64,000 bases of DNA, from the NCBI RefSeq assembly GCF_016921115.1, contig NZ_JAFFZS010000015.1, positions 1-64,000 of the forward strand, written 5' to 3'. A program made the position numbers and the translations under genes. This document shows, in pieces, positions 61,543 through 64,000 of this stretch (the first letter of the stretch is position 1; the number at the start of each line of letters is the position of its first letter). The notes beneath the pieces were generated by a model, which saw only the letters and a program-made list of their open reading frames with translations, did no database searches and was not told the DNA's origin. The stretch comes from Streptomyces actuosus. GTDB taxonomy: Bacteria; Actinomycetota; Actinomycetes; Streptomycetales; Streptomycetaceae.

Positions 61543-63797
61543 GTGAGCTTCCTCCGGCTTCCCCGGCGCGGTGTCTTCCGTCGCCTGCGCGTGTCCCGGT
61601 TGGCGGCCGCGGGGGACGCGGTCGTCGCGCCCGGCTGCTGCTCGTCCGGTGCGGTGGCGCCCTCCTGGTAGGCGCGGGCGTCCTTGGCCGGGTCCTTGGC
61701 GACCTTCGGGGAGGTGATGGTGCCGTCGGTCTTGATCTTCGGCAGACCCTTCTGCGGGGAGGGCAGCAGCGCCTTGCTCCGGTCGATGGAGCCCGTGTCG
61801 GTGACGCCGTACAGAGCGTCGTATATGTTGCGCACGGCCGGGCCGGAGGCGCCGGAGCCCGTACCGCCCTGGGAGATCGTCATGACGATCGCGTAGTCCT
61901 TGGTGTACGTGGCGAACCAGGAGGTGGTCTGCTTGCCGTAGACCTCCGCGGTACCGGTCTTGGCGTGCATCGGGATCTTGTCCTGCGGCCAGCCGACCTG
62001 TGCGAACCGCCAGGCGGCGGTACCGCGGGTGGCGACTCCGGCGAGGGCCTCGTCCATCTGGTCCCGCGTGGCGGCGCTTATCGGCAGCCTGCCGTGGGAC
62101 TTGGGCTTGATCTCGGTGACGGTCCTGCCGTCGGGGCTGACGACGGCCTTGCCGATGGTCGGGTTGTACAGGGTGCCGCCGTTGGAGATGGCCGCGTAGA
62201 TGGTGGCCATCTGGATCGGGGTCACGAGGGTGTCGCCCTGGCCGATGGAGTAGTTGATCTCGTCACCGGCGCGCATCCGGTTGCCTTCGAGGCAGTTCTC
62301 GTAGGCGATCTTCTCGACGTAGGTGCCGTCCTTCTTGCCCTGCTTGCACCAGGCGTCCTTGTTGGCCTGCCAGAACCGCTGCTTCCACTGGCGGTCGGGG
62401 ACGCGGCCGGTGACCTCGTTGGGCAGGTCGATGCCGGTCTCCTTGCCGAGGCCGAACTGGTGGGCGGCCTTGAAGAAGTAGTCGTTGGCGTTCTTCTTCG
62501 GCGTGATGCCGCCGTCCCGCTGCCATTCCTTGTGCGCGAGGCCGTAGAAGACGGTGTCGCAGGAGACCTCCAGGGCGCGGCCCAGGCTGATGGGGCCGAA
62601 GTTCTCCGACTCGAAGTTCTTGAAGACCTGGTTGCCGACCGAGTAGGAGCTGGTGCAGGGGTAGCGGCCGTCGAAGGGGTAGCCGGCCTCGACGGCGGCA
62701 GCGGTGGAGATCACCTTGAAGGTGGAGCCGGGGGCGGACTGGCCCTGCGTGGCCCTGTTGAGGAGCGGGTAGTTGGAGTCCTTGCCGGTGAGCTTGGCGT
62801 AGTCCTTGGCGGAGATGCCGCCGACCCAGGCGTTGGGGTCGTAGGTCGGGTTGGAGGCCATGGCGACGATCCGGCCGGTCTTGGCCTCCATCACGACGAC
62901 GGCGCCCGAGTCGGCCTTGTACTTCTCTCCGGTGACCCGGTCCCACTGCTGGCGGGCGGTCTTCATCGCCTCGTTCAGCTCGTACTCGGCGATGCGCTGG
63001 ACCCGGGCGTCGATGCTGGTGACGAGGTTGGCGCCGGGCTGGGCCGGGTCGGCCTCGGCCTGGCCGATGACCCGTCCGAGGTTGTCGACCTCGTAGCGGG
63101 TGACGCCGGCCTTGCCGCGCAGTTCCCTGTCGTACTCCCGCTCCAGGCCGGAGCGGCCGACCTGGTCGGAGCGGAGGTAGGGCGAGTCGGTGTCCTGGGC
63201 GGCCTGGATCTCGTCGTCGGTGACGGGCGAGAGGTAGCCCAGGACCTGGGCGGTGTTGGCCTTGCCGGGAGCGGGGTAGCGGCGCACGGCCTCCGGTTCG
63301 GCGGTGATGCCGGGGAAGTCCTCGGAGCGCTCGCGGATCTGCAGGGCCTGCTTGGGGGTGGCCTCGTCGGTGATGGGGATCGGCTGGTAGGGCGAGCCGT
63401 TCCAGCAGGGCTGGGGGGTCTTGGCGTCGCACAGCCGGACCTTGAGCATGACGTCCTGGGGGTCCATGCCGAGGACGCCGGCGAGTTTGGTGAGGACGGC
63501 CTTGCCGTCGTCCTTCTGTTTCAGCAGGTCGGTGCGGGAGGCGGAGACCACCAGGCGGGTCTCGTTGTCGGCGAGGGGCACGCCCCGGGCGTCGAGGATG
63601 GAACCGCGCACCGCCGGCTGGACGACCCGCTGGACGTGGTTGCCCGAGGCCTCCTTCGCGTACTCGGCGCCCTCGCGGATCTGGAGGTACCACAGGCGTC
63701 CGCCGAGGGTGCCGAGCAGGGAGAGGACGAGGATCTGGATGACGACGAGCCGGATCTGCACGCGGGGCGTCCGGCCGGTCTCGGGGATGTTGGTCAC
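61539..63797 (-). CDS. mrdA: Penicillin-binding protein 2 (class B)
   Basis: A 752-residue class B PBP, a transpeptidase that crosslinks glycan strands made by its SEDS partner. One N-terminal membrane anchor (VQIRLVVIQILVLSLLGTLGG), a pedestal domain, then the penicillin-binding domain with active-site SAPGSTFKVIS near residue 361 and MHAKTGTAEVYG near 612. A Pro/Lys/Arg-rich tail of about 70 residues ends the protein. It is longer than E. coli PBP2. The GTG start at 63797 has GGGGGAGG upstream. It is coupled to sfr downstream and to mreD upstream. Confidence 0.95.
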   Translation of the reverse strand: MTNIPETGRTPRVQIRLVVIQILVLSLLGTLGGRLWYLQIREGAEYAKEASGNHVQRVVQPAVRGSILDARGVPLADNETRLVVSASRTDLLKQKDDGKAVLTKLAGVLGMDPQDVMLKVRLCDAKTPQPCWNGSPYQPIPITDEATPKQALQIRERSEDFPGITAEPEAVRRYPAPGKANTAQVLGYLSPVTDDEIQAAQDTDSPYLRSDQVGRSGLEREYDRELRGKAGVTRYEVDNLGRVIGQAEADPAQPGANLVTSIDARVQRIAEYELNEAMKTARQQWDRVTGEKYKADSGAVVVMEAKTGRIVAMASNPTYDPNAWVGGISAKDYAKLTGKDSNYPLLNRATQGQSAPGSTFKVISTAAAVEAGYPFDGRYPCTSSYSVGNQVFKNFESENFGPISLGRALEVSCDTVFYGLAHKEWQRDGGITPKKNANDYFFKAAHQFGLGKETGIDLPNEVTGRVPDRQWKQRFWQANKDAWCKQGKKDGTYVEKIAYENCLEGNRMRAGDEINYSIGQGDTLVTPIQMATIYAAISNGGTLYNPTIGKAVVSPDGRTVTEIKPKSHGRLPISAATRDQMDEALAGVATRGTAAWRFAQVGWPQDKIPMHAKTGTAEVYGKQTTSWFATYTKDYAIVMTISQGGTGSGASGPAVRNIYDALYGVTDTGSIDRSKALLPSPQKGLPKIKTDGTITSPKVAKDPAKDARAYQEGATAPDEQQPGATTASPAAANRDTRRRRKTPRRGSRRKLT

Positions 63798-63815
63798 TGC
63801 TGCTGCCTCCCCCTT

Positions 63816-64000
63816 TCAGTGCTCGGACGAGTGGCCGGGTGCGAGCGGGTGGATGTGGTCGACCGGGCGGACGCAGTCGTACGGGCGGACGCGGTCGAAG
63901 GGACGGGCGTGGTCGAGCGGACGGCGTGCCGGGCCGGGAGGGTGGGTCCGGGCGGTCGGTTGCGGCCGGGCGATCGCCGGCGTTCGTGTGTCCAACGCCC
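63816..64000 (-). CDS. mreD: C-terminal end of MreD (partial)
   Basis: The window ends inside a minus-strand frame that stops 18 bases before the pbp2 start, with AAAGGGGGAGG between. In this frame the last 60 residues are a Pro/Arg/His-rich tail with hexad repeats (RPLDHA, RPFDRV, RPYDCV, RPVDHI). Differences between DNA repeat units fall partly on synonymous third positions of Arg and Pro, which supports this frame over the two others. Given conserved order (mreB-mreC-mreD-pbp2-sfr), it should be the tail of MreD, but no membrane part lies inside the window, so identity rests on context. Confidence 0.5.
   Translation of the reverse strand, partial: ALDTRTPAIARPQPTARTHPPGPARRPLDHARPFDRVRPYDCVRPVDHIHPLAPGHSSEH

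Overview
The window is about 64 kb of very GC-rich (about 70%) actinobacterial chromosome. Gene content, order and codon use point to Streptomyces. The order holA – comEC/comEA – degV – leuS – rsfS – nadD – proA/proB – obgE/rpmA/rplU – rne – radical SAM pair – sfr/pbp2 resembles the S. coelicolor SCO2550s–SCO2610 region, a comparison made from memory and not by search. Most of the window is conserved core chromosome. The clear exception is an accessory stretch at about 48.7–56.4 kb.

Region by region: 0.1–8.8 kb (minus strand) holds a SnoaL-like protein, DNA polymerase III delta, a small acidic protein, an arylamine N-acetyltransferase, an overlapping comEA–comEC pair, a DegV protein and a membrane-anchored protein. 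8.9–12.0 kb is leuS with a Leu-codon leader peptide and a terminator upstream, which looks like a transcription attenuator. 12.2–15.1 kb (plus) is a heme-b-type membrane protein translationally coupled to a NuoF-like/ferredoxin fusion. 15.2–18.5 kb is bracketed by two identical tRNA-Ala(GGC) genes and holds two Cys-rich miniproteins, a DHA2-type efflux pump and a divergent XRE regulator. 18.6–24.3 kb holds a histidine phosphatase, rsfS, an atypical LytR-CpsA-Psr protein, nadD, two small membrane proteins and an M48 protease. 24.5–29.6 kb holds two paralogous membrane proteins related by a shared N-terminal motif, proA, a hypothetical protein and proB.

30.2–39.4 kb looks like a wall-glycopolymer locus: galE, two large GT2/CDP-glycerol-glycerophosphotransferase-like fusions (743 and 1202 aa) and a GT4 enzyme. 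39.6–46.2 kb is obgE, rpmA, rplU and a very long RNase E/G with a histone-H1-like repetitive tail. 46.4–63.8 kb holds the two halves of a radical SAM/DUF2344 pair, a CYTH-CHAD protein and the elongation/sporulation wall genes sfr (rodA type), pbp2 and the very end of mreD. Several genes (LCP-like protein, SCO2583/2584-like proteins, TagF-like enzymes, Sfr, PBP2, MreD) plausibly act together in spore and cell envelope assembly.

Between the DUF2344 gene and its radical SAM partner lies an island of about 8 kb. It holds a truncated HEAT-like gene, an IS110 transposase remnant, a frameshifted gene, a 1576-aa Rhs/YD-repeat polymorphic toxin, and directly downstream a candidate immunity gene coupled to a DUF4291 gene. 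This toxin–immunity array, the leuS attenuator, the covarying hairpins in front of both tRNA-Ala genes and the repeat protein at 47.4–48.5 kb are the observations most worth following up.
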